A model generated the notes under the pieces. That model was not told the DNA's origin and ran no database searches. It saw only the letters and a program-made list of their open reading frames with translations. Source: Candidatus Desulfovibrio kirbyi (lineage in GTDB: Bacteria; Desulfobacterota; Desulfovibrionia; Desulfovibrionales; Desulfovibrionaceae). Taken from it: a stretch of DNA of 64,000 nucleotides. Positions 54,537 through 63,608 of this stretch are shown here, piece by piece. Positions within the stretch are counted from its first letter, which is position 1; each line of letters starts with the position of its first letter. The stretch spans positions 104,641 through 168,640 of the forward strand of contig BLLL01000002.1 of the NCBI GenBank assembly GCA_013374015.1, written 5' to 3'. The translations under genes and the position numbers were made by a program.

Positions 54537-57500
54537 CTACCCTTGCGTTTCCCGCGCGTAATATTCTTGCAGGCTTTCCACATGCACAGTGTCGCGGCGC
54601 GCTCCAATGGCTGTGGCTGTGGCTTTTGCGCCGGCGATTGTAGTGCAGTAGGGCACATTGTATGTCAGCGCTGTGCGGCGGATTGCCCTTGAGTCCCGCG
54701 CCGTGTGCTTGCCGGACGCCGTATTTACCACCAGCGCGACCTCATGATTGATCAACATGTCCACGATATTAGGACATCCCTCATATACCTTGCGCGCCGT
54801 CTTTACCTTGAGAGCGTGTTCGGTGAGCACGGCAGCTGTGCCCTTTGTCGCCAGCAGTTCAAAACCAAGTTCGGAAAACATGGTGCCGACTTCAGGCAAA
54901 AAAGGTTTGTCGCGGTCGTTGACGGACAGGAAAATTTTGCCGCATTGCGGCAAAATCTGCCCAGCTCCCAACTGGCTTTTGAGAAAGGCTTCAGCAAAGT
55001 TTGAGCCCATGCCCATAACTTCACCAGTGGAGTGCATTTCAGGCCCCAGTAAAATATCCACGCCGGGAAAACGGTGAAAAGGCAGCACAACCTCCTTGAC
55101 GCAGGTAAATCCGCCGCGCCGCATGCTCCAAGGGTCCAGTTCGTCCAGTGTTTTTCCCAGCATGATCTGGGTGGCAAGGTAGGGCAGGGGGACTCCTGTG
55201 GCCTTGGAAACAAAGGGGACAGTGCGGGAAGCGCGCGGATTAACTTCCAGAATATACAGTTCATCGTCCTTTATGGCAAACTGGATGTTCATCAACCCAC
55301 GCACCTTGAGTTCGCGTGCCAGCACTTTAGCCTGGAAGGCAATGCGTTCCACATGATCAGCGGAAACAGACTGTAAGGGCAGCACACAGGCGGAGTCGCC
55401 CGAATGGATGCCGGCCTCCTCAATGTGTTCCATAATGCCGGCGAGATAGACGTCTTTGCCATCCGAAAGCGTGTCAACGTCAATTTCAATGGCGTGCTCA
55501 AGAAATTTGTCTATAAGAATGGGATAATCGGGTTTGTTCGGCACATGCTCCGCAAAATAGACGTTCAGTTCTTCCTCATCGTACACGACCGACATGGCGC
55601 GACCGCCCAGCACATAACTTGGGCGCGCCACCACAGGGTATGAAATGTGCTGCGCCACTTCCAGAGCCTGGTCAATATCTGTCGCCATGCCGTTTGGCGG
55701 TTGCAGGAGATTGAGTTTGTGGATAACCGCCTGAAAACGTTCTCTGTCTTCAGCGCGATCTATGGCGTCAGGTGAAGTGCCGAGTATGTTGACCCCGGCC
55801 CGCATCAAAGGGACAGACAGGTTAAGAGGGGTTTGTCCTCCAAACTGCACGATAACGCCTTCAGGCCGTTCCTGTTCCACGATGTTCATGACGTCTTCAA
55901 AGGTGAGCGGTTCAAAATAGAGCCTGTCGGAAGTGTCATAATCAGTGGAAACTGTTTCCGGGTTCGAGTTGACCATAATGGCCGTAATGCCGGAATCTCG
56001 CAGGGCAAAAGAGGCGTGGCAGCAGCAATAGTCAAATTCGATCCCTTGCCCGATTCTGTTGGGGCCGCCGCCTAAAATCAGCACCTTGCGTGTTGTGTCC
56101 GGCACAAGCTCCTTTCCGGATTCGTAGGTGGAATAGTAGTAGGGGGTATAGGCTTCAAATTCGGCGGCGCAGGTGTCCACTAGGTAATAGGTTGGCGCGA
56201 TGTCCATTGCTTTGCGCAAACGCCGTATGTCGCTGTCGGGGCGTTTCCACATCTGCGCAAGCTGCCGGTCCGAAAAACCGTATTCCTTGGCCTCCCGTAA
56301 AATTATGCCCAGCTCGGCATTGGATGAGGTCATGTCGTTTGCCATGCCGAAATTCAGTATACGGGCTTCCATCTCCACGATCTCCTTGATTTGCCGGATA
56401 AACCACAGGTCAATGCCGGAGGCTTCATAAATCTCGTCTTCACCGATTCCGGCAAGCAGGGCCTGCCGCAGGGCAAAGATTCGCCGGAGTTCGGTCGGTG
56501 CAGGGATTCAAGCAGGGATGGCCTTGAGGGATGTTCCTTACGGAAGTCGCAGCCAAGCCCCGGCGCTCCGATTTCCATTGACCGCAAGCCTTTTTGCAGA
56601 GCTTCCTTGAAGGTGCGCCCAATGCTCATGGCCTCGCCGACGCTTTTCATGGAGGTTGTGAGTTCGTCAACAGCGCCGGGAAATTTTTCAAACGTGAAAC
56701 GGGGAATTTTTACCACACAGTAATCAATGGCCGGTTCAAAGCTGGCAACAGTTTCACGAGTTATGTCGTTGCACAGCTCATCCAGCGTGTATCCCACAGC
56801 CAGTTTTGCGGCAATTTTTGCAATGGGAAAGCCTGTCGCCTTGGAGGCCAGAGCCGAAGAACGCGAAACCCGCGGGTTCATCTCAATAACCACCATCTCG
56901 CCGTTTTTCGGATTGACGCCGAACTGCACGTTGCTGCCGCCGGTTTCAACGCCGATTTCACGCATGATGGCCAGGGATGCGTTGCGCATTTTTTGGTATT
57001 CCACGTCAGAGAGCGTCTGGGCAGGCGCAACGGTAATGGAATCACCTGTATGTATGCCCATTGGATCAAGATTTTCAATTGAGCAGACGATCACGCAGTT
57101 GTCTTTTTTGTCGCGCATTACTTCCATTTCAAATTCTTTCCAGCCAAGCACGCTCTGTTCAATCATCACTTCGGATATGGGGCTTACCGCAAGGCCTCGC
57201 GCTGCGACTTCAAGCAATTCTTCAAGATTATAGGCCATGCCTCCGCCGGAACCGCCCAGAGTAAATGCCGGGCGGACAATCAGGGGAAAGACAGAATGTC
57301 GGCAAAATGCCGCGTCTCCTCCATGTTGTGAGCAATGCCGCTGGCGGGCACAGTTAGCCCGATACGCTCCATTGATTTTTTGAAGAGTTCCCTGCTTTCC
57401 GCTTTTTCAATCACTTCGGCGCGCGCGCCGATCATTTCAACCCCGCATTCTTCCAAAATACCGCTCTGTGCGAGCGCAAGAGCGACGTTCAGGGCGGTTT

Positions 57501-57777
57501 GCCCTCCCAAGGTGGGCAAAAGGGCGTCCGGGTGTTCTTTGCGGATAACGGCCGCCAGCGTGTCGTGTTCAATGGGTTCAATGTAAGTCGCGTTTGTCAG
57601 TTGCGGGTCCGTCATAATTGTGGCCGGATTGGAATTGACAAGAACCACCTGAAAGTCCTCTTCCCTGGGGGCTTTGACAGCCTGGGAACCGGAGTAGTCG
57701 AATTCGCACCCTTGCCCGATAACAATCGGTCCTGCGCCTATGACAAGAATTTTATGTAGGTCGGTGCGTTTAGGCAT
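54537..57777 (-). pseudogene. carB: Carbamoyl-phosphate synthase large subunit, broken by two 1-base deletions
   Basis: Three consecutive minus-strand frames together give a complete CarB of about 1080 residues. The first (57777 down to about 57290) reads [20 protein letters not shown] and stops at LSFP; restoring one T in a T3 tract near 57288 continues it as [17 protein letters not shown]. The second runs to about 56487, where restoring one G joins LHRPNSG to [12 protein letters not shown]. The third (to 54537) carries the second synthetase half with GGGPNRIGQGIEFDYCC and the C-terminal allosteric domain. Every conserved block is present once the two bases are restored, so this is either a very young pseudogene or an assembly artefact in short homopolymers. 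Confidence 0.9.
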
Positions 57778-57788
57778 TGCGGATTCCT

Positions 57789-58385
57789 TTAACAGATATT
57801 TTGCAGGATATATAAAACCTGTGCGGGCGCGTCCATCGCGTCAGGTTGCGAGGGCCGGTTTTGCCAGATTCGGCCGGCGGTAAGCGCCACCATGCACCCC
57901 CCGGCGCCACATTTGCAAAGGGTGCCCAAAAAACGTCCCATCATGGCGCCGAGGGCGGAATCCAGCGCGTTTTTGAAGGGCATTCCACGGATAAGAAATT
58001 CTGTGACAAAGCAGCCGATCCAGGCGCCGACAAGCGCGCCTATCAGAGCGCCAAGACCAAAGAAAAGCGGCGCCAGTAAAATTGCGCCGGCAATCGCGCC
58101 GAGTATCGCTGCGAAGGTGCCGGAAGAACTGGAACCATGCCGTCGCGCGTTGAGTACCTGCACGCCAAGCTCCAGAGCTTCGCCAAGCAGGACAAGACCG
58201 ATCAGCATGACCCAGAACCAGGTGTCAAGGGCGGCTGAAACGTGCGCCATTTTCCAGAGGACGGTCAGGCCAAGAAGTATCCAGTTGGCAGGCAGGCCGA
58301 AAATGTTCAACAACACGACAAAACTGAGCAGCGTGACAAATGCGCCTGTTATGAGCCAGGAAAGCTGAAAAGGGAGATATTCCAT
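57789..58385 (-). CDS. DUF456-family membrane protein
   Basis: A 198-residue inner-membrane protein with several hydrophobic helices and the glycine-rich tandem [20 protein letters not shown] and [16 protein letters not shown], typical of DUF456. The function is unknown. It lies 6 bases after paaK and 11 bases before carB, in one operon. Confidence 0.85.
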   Translation of the reverse strand: MEYLPFQLSWLITGAFVTLLSFVVLLNIFGLPANWILLGLTVLWKMAHVSAALDTWFWVMLIGLVLLGEALELGVQVLNARRHGSSSSGTFAAILGAIAGAILLAPLFFGLGALIGALVGAWIGCFVTEFLIRGMPFKNALDSALGAMMGRFLGTLCKCGAGGCMVALTAGRIWQNRPSQPDAMDAPAQVLYILQNIC

Positions 58386-58391
58386 AATATT

Positions 58392-59690
58392 TTATTTTTT
58401 ATTTCGCATGTCCAGTACTCTGGCGGCCTTGCCTTCAGTGCGCGGCAAACTGTTGTTTTCAACAAGTTCAATGCGTGGCGTCAGGAGAATTTCATCGTGC
58501 AGGCGCTGGGCGATAACTTTTTGCAGATTTTGCAGGGCGCGCATGTCTTCCACAAAAAACTCGTCACGGATTTCAACCTTGACCCGCAACACGTCGGTGA
58601 TCCCATCATTTTCAAGCAAAATCAGATAATTCTGCCCAACTTCCTGAAAGGTCATGATGGCCTGTTCGATCTGTAAAGGATACACATTAACGCCTTTGAT
58701 CACAAACATGTCGTCAGAGCGGCCAAGAATCCGGTCGATGCGCCGGTGAACGCGGCCGCAGGGGCACATGCCCTTGATAAAACGGGTCAGGTCGCGTGTG
58801 CGGTAGCGCAGGATCGGCATGCCCCGGCGGCAGAGGGTTGTCATCACAAGCTCGCCCACCTCACCGTCCGGCAGGGGGGTGCCGGTATCGAGATCAATAA
58901 TTTCCGCAAGATAGGCATCTTCCCAGATGTGCAGTCCGTTTTGTTCAAGACATTCAAAGGCCACGCCTGGTCCGTTCATTTCTGACAATCCGTAGGAATT
59001 GTACACTTTCATGGCAAAAAGTTCTTCAATACGCGCCCGGAATTCCGCGCTGTAAGGTTCCGCGCCGACAAGGGCGATACGCAGGGGTAGATCGCGCGGG
59101 TTTTCGCCCGCTTCACGTATGTGCTCTCCCAGGATCAGGGCATAGGAAGGCAAAATATGGAGTACAGTTGTGCGAAAATCCTTTATCAGTTTGATCTGTC
59201 GGCGTGAATTGCCAGCCCCTGCGGGAATTGTCATGCAACCCAGGCGTTCGGCCCCAAAATGGATGCCAAGCCCTCCGGTAAAAAGACCGTAGCCGGACAT
59301 GTTCTGGAAAACGTCTTCACGGCGCACCCCAGCCATGTGCATACAACGCGCCATCAGATCAGCCCAGGCATTGATGTCGTTTTGTGTATGGCAGACAGCC
59401 ACCGGAGTGCCGGTTGTGCCGCTGGAACAGTGCATGCGCACTATCTCTGATTGGGGGACGCACAACAGATTTGTGGGGTATTGTGCGCGCAGATCGTCCT
59501 TTGTGGTAAAGGGGATGTGGCGTATGTCGTCAAGATGCAGCAGCGTGTCCGGGGAGATCCCGACCGCGTCCAGCCGCTTACGGTAGAACGAACAGTTGCG
59601 CGCCCATCCCAGCGTTGTTTTGAGGCGCAGCAGTTGGGTTTGTTCAATGCGATCGCGATTCCACAGTTCAGCCGTGTCAAAAATTTCCAT
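58392..59690 (-). CDS. paaK: Phenylacetate--CoA ligase family enzyme
   Basis: The 432-residue adenylate-forming enzyme has the P-loop MHCSSGTTGTPVAV, the LVGAEPYSAEFRARIEE and YNSYGLSEMNGPGV segments and the adenosine-binding YRTRDLTRF block, followed by the mobile C-terminal domain with RSDDMFVIKGVNVYP. It activates an aryl acid, typically phenylacetate or an indole derivative, to its CoA ester. In Desulfovibrio such genes are common in amino acid fermentation or scavenging, but no partner oxidoreductase is adjacent here. It is the first gene of the paaK-DUF456-carB-carA operon. Confidence 0.92.
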   Translation of the reverse strand: MEIFDTAELWNRDRIEQTQLLRLKTTLGWARNCSFYRKRLDAVGISPDTLLHLDDIRHIPFTTKDDLRAQYPTNLLCVPQSEIVRMHCSSGTTGTPVAVCHTQNDINAWADLMARCMHMAGVRREDVFQNMSGYGLFTGGLGIHFGAERLGCMTIPAGAGNSRRQIKLIKDFRTTVLHILPSYALILGEHIREAGENPRDLPLRIALVGAEPYSAEFRARIEELFAMKVYNSYGLSEMNGPGVAFECLEQNGLHIWEDAYLAEIIDLDTGTPLPDGEVGELVMTTLCRRGMPILRYRTRDLTRFIKGMCPCGRVHRRIDRILGRSDDMFVIKGVNVYPLQIEQAIMTFQEVGQNYLILLENDGITDVLRVKVEIRDEFFVEDMRALQNLQKVIAQRLHDEILLTPRIELVENNSLPRTEGKAARVLDMRNKK

Positions 59691-59850
59691 TCCCGTCTCC
59701 AGCGCGCGGATGTGTCAAATCTGGTAGTTAACGTATAAAAATAGCCGCAAGATTGCGAGAATGCAAACCTTGCATTTTCAGATAAAATAGTAAAGTATGC
59801 AATGAAATAGGTAAAAAATTGAAGCTACCTGTAACATCATGGAGGAATAT

Positions 59851-60870
59851 ATGAAAAAAATTCGCGACAAGGCCAAAGAACGCATGAAAGGGGCATGCAG
59901 GCTGTGCGCTGTCTGTGACGGAAGGGTGTGCGCCGGTGAAGTGCCGGGCATGGGAGGTTTGGGAACAGGCGCTGCATTCAGAAACAACGTGGCCGCGTTG
60001 GCGGCTGTTACGTTGAATATGCGGCTTGTGCACGATGTCTGCGATCCTGTTGCCGCCGTAACCTGGCTTGGCCTTGACCTGTCCATGCCGGTTGTGGCCG
60101 CCCCCATAGGCGGAATGTTCAATTTTAATGAGGCGTTGACCGAAGATGCCTATGTCCGTGCCGTGATAGGGGGATGCCGCGCTGCCGGCAGTATCGGGTG
60201 TACTGGCGATGGGGTGCCGCCTGTCATTATCAGTTCCGGCATTACGGCGATCAAAAATGCTCAGGGGCACGGCATTCCCTTTATCAAGCCATGGGAAAGC
60301 AGGGAACTTGATGAAAAACTGGAACAGGCCATTGCCTCGGGCTGTAAAATTCTGGGCATGGATATTGATGCGGCCGGCTTGATCACACTGCGTAAAATGG
60401 GCCGCCCGGTCGGGCCAAAATCCTTGAAAGAACTTACAAGGATAATCAATACGGTCAAGAGCGCGGGCGTCAAATTCATCCTCAAGGGCGTCATGACAGT
60501 CCAGGACGCCCGTCTGGCTCTTGAAGCCGGCGCGGACTGCCTTGTTGTGAGCAACCACGGCGGGCGTGTCTTTGCCGCTTCTCCGGGCGTGGCGCAGGCG
60601 CTCCCCGCCATAGCGAAAGCTGTCAAAGGGCAAATTTCCATCATGGCGGACGGCGGCGTGAGAAACGGGGCTGACGTCTTCAAAATGCTCGCTCTTGGCG
60701 CCGATATTGTGGGTATCGGCCGGCCTGTGACCATTGCCGCCATCGGCGGCGGTTGCGAAGGAGTGAGCGCTCTGTTTGCAACGCTGAAGGCCGAACTTGA
60801 ACAGACGATGATTTTGACCGGATGCGGAAATATTGAGGCAGCAGATTCGACAACGCTTTTTAAAGCGTAA
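59851..60870 (+). CDS. FMN-dependent alpha-hydroxy-acid dehydrogenase with N-terminal cysteine cluster
   Basis: A 339-residue TIM-barrel flavoenzyme of the lactate oxidase/glycolate oxidase group: MPVVAAPIGGMFNF, a lysine in FILKGVMTVQDA, the catalytic histidine/arginine region VVSNHGGRVFAASPG and the FMN-phosphate loop MADGGVRNGADVFKML. The first 40 residues contain four cysteines in CRLCAVCDGRVC, a CxxC-like cluster that could bind a metal or iron-sulfur centre, which is not part of aerobic family members. The start at 59851 follows a perfect GGAGG. It is divergent from paaK. The substrate is unknown. Confidence 0.85.
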   Translation: MKKIRDKAKERMKGACRLCAVCDGRVCAGEVPGMGGLGTGAAFRNNVAALAAVTLNMRLVHDVCDPVAAVTWLGLDLSMPVVAAPIGGMFNFNEALTEDAYVRAVIGGCRAAGSIGCTGDGVPPVIISSGITAIKNAQGHGIPFIKPWESRELDEKLEQAIASGCKILGMDIDAAGLITLRKMGRPVGPKSLKELTRIINTVKSAGVKFILKGVMTVQDARLALEAGADCLVVSNHGGRVFAASPGVAQALPAIAKAVKGQISIMADGGVRNGADVFKMLALGADIVGIGRPVTIAAIGGGCEGVSALFATLKAELEQTMILTGCGNIEAADSTTLFKA

Positions 60871-60893
60871 CCCGCTGCCGCCGCAAAAAGAGC

Positions 60894-60910
60894 GTGGGCA
60901 ATGCGCCCAC
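60894..60910 (+). terminator. Hairpin after the FMN enzyme gene
   Basis: A 6-bp GC-rich stem (GTGGGC / GCCCAC) with a 5-base loop begins 24 bases after the stop and is followed by TGTTTCC. It is a plausible weak terminator before ychF. Confidence 0.4.
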
Positions 60911-61017
60911 TGTTTCCACACACACTCAAATAAGGACGTATCCTCTTTTTTACTTGTCTTTGCAGGGTGTTGTGAATATACAACATCTTTACACCCACAA
61001 GCCCACCCGGAGATTTC

Positions 61018-62118
61018 ATGGCGCTCAGCATCGGTATCGCAGGTTTGCCGAATGTCGGCAAATCAACGCTTTTTAACGCATTGACAAAGACGCAAAACGC
61101 CCAGGCCGCTAATTATCCTTTTTGCACTATTGAACCAAACAAGGCGACGGTACTGGTTCCCGATGCGCGTGTTACCATGCTTTCTGAAAAATGCAAGCCT
61201 AGGAAAACAGTGTATGCGAATGTTGACTTCATAGATATTGCCGGTCTTGTGCGCGGTGCGAGCAAAGGGGATGGCCTGGGCAACAGATTTCTTGCCACTG
61301 TTCGGGAATGTGCGGCCCTGGTGCATGTTGTGCGTTGTTTTGAAGACAGCAACATCACGCATGTGGACGGCAACGTGGACCCATTACGGGATGTGGAAAC
61401 GATAGAAACGGAACTGCTGCTGGCAGATCTGCAAAGCCTTGAGAATCGTTTGGAAAAATTGAAAAAAATGTCAAAAGGAAATAAGAATGCCCTGGCAACC
61501 ACGCACTGTATGCAAACTCTGCTTGAGCATTTGAATGCGGGAAAGCCTGCAAAAACCTTTGTCCCGCAGGACAAGGATCTGTTTTTGGATGTGTGGAACG
61601 AGTTGGGTTTGCTGACGGCAAAGCCGGTGATTTACTGCGCCAATGTTGATGAAGAAGCTGCCGCGGAGGAAAACGCTTTTGCCGGACAACTCAGAGCGCT
61701 GGCTCTGGAACGCGGAGCGGGTTTTACACGCATCTGCGCAAAGATTGAAGAAGAACTTCAAGGTTTGGGAGATGGTGAGCGTGATGAGCTTTTGCAGTCC
61801 TACGGCATTGGGGAAAGCGGGCTTGCAGTGACTATCCGGGCAGGATATTCTCTGCTTGGCTTGTGCAGTTATTTTACAGCCGGACCGGATGAGGTGCGCG
61901 CGTGGACAATCCGTAGCGGGTGGAAAGCGCCCAGATGCGCCGGAGTCATACATACGGATTTTGAGCGCGGTTTTATCCGGGCTGAGGTCATCTCTTTTGA
62001 GGATTATATGCGTTATCCGAATGAAGCCGCGTGCAGAGCGGCGGGGGTACTGCGCACTGAGGGCAGGGAGTATGTGGTGCAGGACGGCGATGTGCTGCAC
62101 TTTCTTTTTAATGTGTAA
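61018..62118 (+). CDS. ychF: YchF/OLA1-family ATPase
   Basis: A 366-residue Obg-related P-loop protein that binds ATP and associates with ribosomes. Seen: the G1 loop GLPNVGKSTLFNAL, G3 DIAGLVRGASKGDGLGN, the altered G4 position (YCANVDEE in place of NKxD) that gives ATP preference, a coiled-coil insertion (ENRLEKLKKMSKGNK) and the C-terminal TGS domain ending YVVQDGDVLHFLFNV. Complete and normal. Confidence 0.96.
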   Translation: MALSIGIAGLPNVGKSTLFNALTKTQNAQAANYPFCTIEPNKATVLVPDARVTMLSEKCKPRKTVYANVDFIDIAGLVRGASKGDGLGNRFLATVRECAALVHVVRCFEDSNITHVDGNVDPLRDVETIETELLLADLQSLENRLEKLKKMSKGNKNALATTHCMQTLLEHLNAGKPAKTFVPQDKDLFLDVWNELGLLTAKPVIYCANVDEEAAAEENAFAGQLRALALERGAGFTRICAKIEEELQGLGDGERDELLQSYGIGESGLAVTIRAGYSLLGLCSYFTAGPDEVRAWTIRSGWKAPRCAGVIHTDFERGFIRAEVISFEDYMRYPNEAACRAAGVLRTEGREYVVQDGDVLHFLFNV

Positions 62119-62283
62119 GCATGAATAGCTGTTTTCCAGTGTTCGTAGATGTTCAAAAATCTATTTAACTACTTTGAAAATAACAACTAATTGTTCTTTT
62201 GTGTTTTTGGATATTCATTCATAAATGCTAGCGATACTGGGGATAAAAATGTCCCCAATTCTCCGTCAAAACCTCTCCAAAAA

Positions 62284-62406
62284 CTGGGAGTCAGTGATGT
62301 AGCATTGCGTACCGCTAAACCCACAGACAAACCATACAAAATTGCCGCCGGAAATTCCCTGTACCTTGAAATAACACCACAATGCTCAAAATTTTGGCGA
62401 CGGTGA
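62284..62406 (+). pseudogene. N-terminal remnant of a tyrosine integrase
   Basis: The frame reads LGVSDVALRTAKPTDKPYKI followed by AAGNSLYLEITPQCSKFWRR and a stop. This is the arm-DNA-binding domain (DUF4102 type) of phage and island integrases. It is cut off after 40 residues, where the antisense MBL-fold relic begins. Confidence 0.7.
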
Positions 62407-62620
62407 TGGCAATACAGAATGGGAATGAATGATCCTGATGGGGATGTGAAATCACGACACCGAGAACACTATCCCAGTTGATTGGGTAGATTAAATTTAT
62501 TTCTGCTACTTCAGTCTCAAGCGGTAGTCCATAGTCCAGCAGTATTCGATTCCCCTGATAGGCAAGCTCAACGCAACTGCCGCCTATTTCTTTTGACCCT
62601 CTGTGGATACAGATTTTCAT
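62315..62620 (-). pseudogene. Truncated MBL-fold metallohydrolase
   Basis: From the ATG at 62620 the frame opens MKICIHRGSKEIGGSCVELA and reaches the zinc motif VVISHPHQDH, typical of RNase J/MBL-type hydrolases, then loses homology near 62385-62425 and runs on into the antisense of the integrase relic. Only the first of several metal-binding motifs remains, so it cannot be active. A join with the integrase relic at this point marks a deletion or recombination junction. Confidence 0.65.
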
Positions 62621-62689
62621 GCTATTTGCTCATATGGTGCAGGATGGCTTCATCTTCCATCCCGTCCACTCATTAGAATATCTCTTCAA

Positions 62690-62878
62690 CTAGAAAGTGG
62701 TGGCGGCTACGATTCCCTCGCGTACCATACCATCTTTGGCGTTAGCGACGACACTTCCTGTATCAACAGAAGAAGTCCCTCCCTTGCGTATAATCCCATT
62801 TTTAATATTGCCGAGAATAGTTCCAGAACCGACTCTCGCCCCCTCACGGATTACGCCATCCTTGAAATTTGCACCCAT
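62690..62878 (-). CDS. Small repeat protein, beta-flower-like
   Basis: The 62-residue protein opens MGANFKDGVIREGARVGSGT and repeats the pattern KDGVIREG-VGSG about every 20 residues (NIKNGIIRKGG, NAKDGMVREGI). This matches short 'five-fold beta-flower' proteins as I remember them. Only about three repeats are present, so it may be truncated. The ATG at 62878 is chosen because an AGGAA run precedes it. It lies upstream of the MBL relic on the same strand. Confidence 0.55.
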   Translation of the reverse strand: MGANFKDGVIREGARVGSGTILGNIKNGIIRKGGTSSVDTGSVVANAKDGMVREGIVAATTF

Positions 62879-63014
62879 TTCCTGTCTCTCCCTCAACAAT
62901 GAACATCCTTTTTGCTCAAAAACAAACAGTATATGCCTCATTAGGCGTTTTTATGACATTACGCTATCTGACTTCGTAAGTCAGCATAATTCGCTCTCGT
63001 ATTCAGGTATTTTC

Positions 63015-63044
63015 TTGACGTTAATGTTCTGATTGGGATAACAC
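63015..63044 (+). promoter_or_regulatory. Candidate promoter for tRNA-Leu
   Basis: TTGACG at 63015-63020 and TAACAC at 63039-63044 are 18 bases apart and about 30 bases upstream of the tRNA. The -35 is good and the -10 weak. Confidence 0.4.
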
Positions 63045-63073
63045 TTGCGCATTACAACTGTTTTGTTGGATAT

Positions 63074-63160
63074 GCCGGAATGGTGAAACTGGTAGACGCA
63101 GCGGACTCAAAATCCGCCGGGGGCAACCCCTTGGGAGTTCGATTCTCCCTTCCGGCACCA
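63074..63160 (+). tRNA. tRNA-Leu (anticodon CAA)
   Basis: The acceptor stem GCCGGAA pairs with TTCCGGC, the anticodon loop is CTCAAAA with anticodon CAA, the long variable arm marks a class II tRNA, the T-arm reads GGGAGTTCGATTCTCCC and CCA is encoded. It decodes UUG. Integrase fragments lie on both sides, so this gene is a likely integration site. Confidence 0.97.
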
Positions 63161-63236
63161 GGAAATAATTTCAACAAGCTCAAGGTTCAAAAAACGCTGA
63201 CAAAGCCGAAGCTATTACGGTTGCCCAAGAGATGGC

Positions 63237-63329
63237 ATGACCTTTGAAGTGGTGGCGCGGGAATGGTTTGAAACAGCGGAGATGCGGCAAGGGGCGAATG
63301 TCGGCATCGGCAAACGGAAATCCTGTTGA
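63237..63329 (+). pseudogene. Internal fragment of a tyrosine integrase next to tRNA-Leu
   Basis: The frame MTFEVVAREWFETAEMRQGA matches the start of the core-binding domain of integrases (TFEVVAREWF) and ends in a stop after 30 codons. It begins 76 bases beyond the tRNA 3' end, where integrase genes of tRNA-inserted islands normally lie. Confidence 0.6.
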
Positions 63330-63354
63330 CAGCCCGCCGGTTTTTTGCGATGCT
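63326..63354 (+). promoter_or_regulatory. Candidate promoter for infA
   Basis: A perfect TTGACA at 63326-63331 is followed after 17 bases by GATGCT (63349-63354), a weak -10. It lies about 35 bases before the infA start. Confidence 0.4.
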
Positions 63355-63389
63355 GAACAGTCCTGTACTGTTGTTTGCACGGAGGAAAC

Positions 63390-63608
63390 ATGGCCAAGGA
63401 AGGTTCCATTGAGATTGACGGCGTTGTTCAGGAAGCACTGCCCAATGCCATGTTCCGCGTGGATTTGGAAAACGGTCACACGGTATTGGCGCACATTTCC
63501 GGAAAAATGCGCAAGTTTTATATCCGCATTCTTCCCGGAGACCGCGTCAAGGTTGAGCTTTCTCCCTATGATCTCTCGCGTGGGCGCATTACCTACCGCA
63601 TGAAATAA
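63390..63608 (+). CDS. infA: Translation initiation factor IF-1
   Basis: A 72-residue OB-fold protein beginning [20 protein letters not shown] and ending [11 protein letters not shown], normal for IF-1. It binds the 30S A site during initiation. The ATG at 63390 follows GGAGG. Its last 16 bases overlap the convergent pgpA gene. Confidence 0.97.
   Translation: MAKEGSIEIDGVVQEALPNAMFRVDLENGHTVLAHISGKMRKFYIRILPGDRVKVELSPYDLSRGRITYRMK

Noticed and set aside
59761..59800. Possible promoter TTGCAT - TAAAGT upstream of the FMN enzyme
   Set aside because: The spacing is only 15 bases and both boxes are poor; not strong enough to list as a feature.
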